A stretch of DNA of 45,286 nucleotides from Paenibacillaceae bacterium (GTDB lineage: Bacteria; Bacillota; Bacilli; Paenibacillales; CANHGK01). The DNA is taken from contig CANHGK010000018.1 of assembly GCA_947460235.1 (NCBI GenBank), positions 1 through 45,286 of the forward strand, in the 5' to 3' direction. Under the pieces are notes generated by a model, which saw only the letters and a list, made by a program, of their open reading frames with translations, did not search any database and was not told where the DNA came from. A program made the translations under genes and the position numbers. Positions 43,575 through 45,286 of the stretch are shown piece after piece (position 1 is the stretch's first letter; each line of letters opens with the position of its first letter).

Positions 43575-44438
43575 ATGAAACATCATATTAAAAAGTTTCC
43601 TTGGTTAGAAACATTCTTAGCTTTAGGGGTAGTTGCTGTCGCTCAATTAATAATGAGTGAGTATATATTGAAAAATACATTGAGTAAAGCGTCAGCATTA
43701 ACGATCATAGCGATTATTGTTGCTCAGGTACTAATCGTTTGGGTAATGATTTCGATGCAAAAAATTCGTGCAAATCAACAGGAGTTGAATATTCAATCAG
43801 AACAAATTCGACAGATTGAGTCACTTTATGCTTCATTTCGCGCGGAGCGTCACGACCTCATCAATCACGTGCAGACAATATACGGATTTTTGTATGCCAA
43901 CAATATTGAACAAGCGAGATCCTATTTAAAAGAATTAAGTGGAGATATGAAGGCGATCAATGATATTTTATTGCCGAATAATCCTTCTTTAAGTGCGATG
44001 TTGCAAGTGAAATCTGCAGAAGCTTCTCGTAAAGGCATTGAATTGGATGTTGCGTTAGAAGATTCCTTAGTGAGTGTCAGTTGGACTTCAACGGAAGGAA
44101 ATACAGTCATTGGGAACATCATCAATAATGCAATCGAAGCCTTTGAAATGGATCCGTTGATCAAAAATAAACGGATTTGGATTCGGTCCCATCGAATTCA
44201 AAATGAGATGCTTGAAATCGTGGTCGGGAATAGTGGTCCATTAATTGAAGAAAATATGCTGTCTAAATTAAAAGATACTGGTGTATCGAGTAAAAAAGGT
44301 CACAGCGGGATTGGATTAGCATCTGTCGCCGATATTGTTTCGCGTAATGGTGGAACATTCGAAATCACAAGCAATGCGATGAATGGGACATGTTTTACCA
44401 TTCGAATGTATGCGAACGAAGTTAGGAAAATTGGTTGA
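43575..44438 (+). CDS. agrC: AgrC-like sensor histidine kinase (GHKL)
   Basis: 287 residues, with the ATG ten bases after GGAGAG. Two hydrophobic segments (about 12-30 and 40-60) and a coiled coil (62-90) lead to the phospho-acceptor His93 in FRAERHDLINHVQTIYG, the H-box of the AgrC-type kinases. The ATP-binding domain has the N-box GNIINNAIEAFE, a GNSGPLI loop and the G-box GHSGIGLASVADIV. It would sense the mature peptide with the membrane protein encoded immediately upstream. No AgrA response regulator gene follows before the terminator. Confidence 0.9.
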   Translation: MKHHIKKFPWLETFLALGVVAVAQLIMSEYILKNTLSKASALTIIAIIVAQVLIVWVMISMQKIRANQQELNIQSEQIRQIESLYASFRAERHDLINHVQTIYGFLYANNIEQARSYLKELSGDMKAINDILLPNNPSLSAMLQVKSAEASRKGIELDVALEDSLVSVSWTSTEGNTVIGNIINNAIEAFEMDPLIKNKRIWIRSHRIQNEMLEIVVGNSGPLIEENMLSKLKDTGVSSKKGHSGIGLASVADIVSRNGGTFEITSNAMNGTCFTIRMYANEVRKIG

Positions 44439-44671
44439 TGCATCATGTTTCAAAAAGCAATTGAAGTTCGGATAATCGTGGGCTTGAGGGAACAACGTTT
44501 CGGATGTTGTTCACCGGTATGATCCTATCGGAAAAAAATGAAAAAAGCTTTTCGGTCAGTAAAAAAACTGATCGAAAAGCTTTTTTCATTCCATCACAAA
44601 CCTGTGACCCGTATCCGTTTTGATGGACAGTCCAGAGTGAGATAAACTTACTATGGAGGGGGCGGGTTTAA
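44439..44671. other. Intergenic region between agrC and the IS3-family element
   Basis: Only short frames without ribosome binding sites occur here. The region contains the strong hairpin at 44537-44590 and, near 44624-44633, TGGACAGTCC, which may belong to the left end of the insertion sequence. Confidence 0.5.
44537..44590. terminator. Very long bidirectional terminator
   Basis: A 24-base arm (44537-44560) pairs with 44567-44590, with a single G-T pair and an A6 loop. The outer part is A-rich on one side and T-rich on the other. It ends the agr locus about 100 bases after agrC and may also stop transcription from the insertion sequence. Confidence 0.9.
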
Positions 44672-44998
44672 ATGGGTACCGAAGGACAACGATATATCAG
44701 TGAATTTAAGGCTGAAGTAATTCGATCGATTAAAGAAAACGGACGCTCGGTAACCGGCATTTGCAAAGATCTAGGTGTAAGTGAACAAACCATCTATCGT
44801 TGGTTAAGTGAAGATAGACAACCTGAACCTAGCGATGACAAGAAGCGAATTGCTGAACTGGAAGAACAACTCAAACAAGAAAAGCGAAAAACAGCAGATC
44901 TCGAAGATTCGGTAAACATCTTAAAAAAGGCAACCGCGCTCACGAGTTTTATAAAAACTCGTGACGCCATTTTTGCAAATCAACAACACCGGAAATGA
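44672..44998 (+). CDS. IS3-family transposase OrfA
   Basis: 108 residues, with the ATG behind GGAGGGGG. An N-terminal helix-turn-helix of the HTH_8 type (YISEFKAEVIRSIKENGRSV, then GVSEQTIYRWLSED) is followed by a leucine-rich coiled coil (KRIAELEEQLKQEKRK) that mediates OrfA/OrfB interaction. It ends after ILKKATALTSFIKTRDAIFA with a non-standard tail. An A_AAA_AAG slippery heptamer lies in frame at 44923-44929. Confidence 0.92.
   Translation: MGTEGQRYISEFKAEVIRSIKENGRSVTGICKDLGVSEQTIYRWLSEDRQPEPSDDKKRIAELEEQLKQEKRKTADLEDSVNILKKATALTSFIKTRDAIFANQQHRK
44923..44963 (+). promoter_or_regulatory. Frameshift heptamer and stem-loop in IS3 orfA
   Basis: AAAAAAG at 44923-44929 is in the A_AAA_AAG phase that supports -1 ribosomal frameshifting in IS3-family elements. 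A 10-bp stem (cacgagtttt / aaaactcgtg, within 44941-44963) follows 11 bases later, a suitable stimulatory structure. The -1 frame nevertheless meets TGA near 44962. Confidence 0.55.
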
Positions 44999-45001
44999 TC
45001 T

Positions 45002-45286
45002 ATGCGCTCGTTTTTGAGCTCAGTTCCGAGCATTCGGTGGCCTAGCGCATTTGTGAACCATAAATGCGCGGGGATGTGCAATTTATTCAAAATCGCTCGG
45101 AGCGGATTTTATCATTGGCTACACAAAAAACCTGGAGAACGTGCAGAATCCAATCAAAAATTACTTCAATTGATCAAAAAATCGCACGATCAGAGCGATG
45201 GTAGATATGGAATAGATAAAATTCTACGTGACGTACACGAAAAGATGTCATGTAGTCGCGGTCGTGTTTATCGAATCATGAAGCAA
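45002..45286 (+). CDS. IS3-family transposase OrfB, N-terminal part, probably disrupted
   Basis: The frame containing ARSGFYHWL and LLQLIKKSHDQSDGRYGIDK is the HTH_21 region of OrfB, including SRGRVYRIMKQ at the window edge. It is open from ATG 45002, but the first about 24 residues do not look like OrfB. The normal opening (MIYALVFELSSEHSV, from ATG 44995 overlapping the orfA stop) is in a different frame that stops at 45043. An indel between about 45040 and 45074 would explain this. The DDE core lies beyond the window. Confidence 0.65.
   Translation, partial: MRSFLSSVPSIRWPSAFVNHKCAGMCNLFKIARSGFYHWLHKKPGERAESNQKLLQLIKKSHDQSDGRYGIDKILRDVHEKMSCSRGRVYRIMKQ

Larger units (their letters stand above)
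44624..45286 (+). mobile_element. IS3-family insertion sequence, left part (runs off right edge)
   Basis: An orfA gene with a helix-turn-helix is followed by an orfB-type reading frame that continues past the window. The left end is approximate, taken at TGGACAGTCC near 44624; the right end lies outside the window. Confidence 0.75.

Noticed and set aside
44445-44525. Short frame after agrC as a possible AgrA remnant
   Set aside because: 26 codons with no receiver-domain motif and no ribosome binding site.

Overview
The window looks like a chromosomal segment of a low-to-medium GC, Gram-positive, Bacillales-type bacterium. The main reasons are strong AAGGAGG-type ribosome binding sites, dense rho-independent terminators, GTG/TTG starts, secreted proteins with Gram-positive-style signal peptides, a Nas-type nitrate assimilation operon, a YhcX-like GNAT-nitrilase fusion, a YtrA-type GntR regulator and an agr-like peptide signalling locus. 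I cannot name the genus from sequence alone.

Layout. Positions 1-626 hold the 5' part of a minus-strand coiled-coil repeat gene that runs off the left edge. Positions 986-8349 encode a large secreted protein with four CBM25-like modules plus Ig-like repeats, a VOC-family protein, a small hydrophilic protein, a membrane-anchored SGNH hydrolase and an ABC-2 exporter pair. Positions 8492-12349 carry a small unknown gene, a fused anthranilate synthase TrpE(G), a YjdM/PhnA-like zinc-ribbon protein and exonuclease III. Positions 12578-14044 pair a DUF2294 protein with an SbtA-like permease.

Positions 14041-25138 form a nitrate module. It contains molybdenum cofactor genes (moaA on the minus strand; moeA, a mobB-moaE fusion and moaD on the plus strand), then nirB-nirD, a NarK-type transporter, the molybdopterin nitrate reductase NasC and a divergent TrpD-like protein. 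Mo-cofactor synthesis, nitrate uptake, nitrate reduction and nitrite reduction are thus side by side, although moaC, mobA, a NasB-type reductase and siroheme genes are absent from the window.

Positions 25174-38684 hold general genes: a polysaccharide deacetylase, a small zinc-ribbon protein, a secreted phosphoesterase with FN3 and CBM25 modules, AlkC-like, Hsp20, TspO-like and TVP38-like proteins, a GntR regulator, a nitroreductase, two neighbouring nitrilase-superfamily proteins (one fused to GNAT and lacking the nucleophilic Cys) and a DHA2 drug exporter.

Positions 38685-45286 are an accessory, insertion-rich zone. It holds remnants of a CstR-like regulator and a rhodanese, an IS256-family element, unassigned gene debris, an IS1182-like transposase with two in-frame stops, an agrB-agrD-(split agrC) locus and the start of an IS3-family element. 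The most interesting item is the agr locus: its AgrD-like precursor has no cysteine and carries threonine where the thiolactone Cys normally sits, the sensor is interrupted by a single in-frame TAG, and no AgrA follows.
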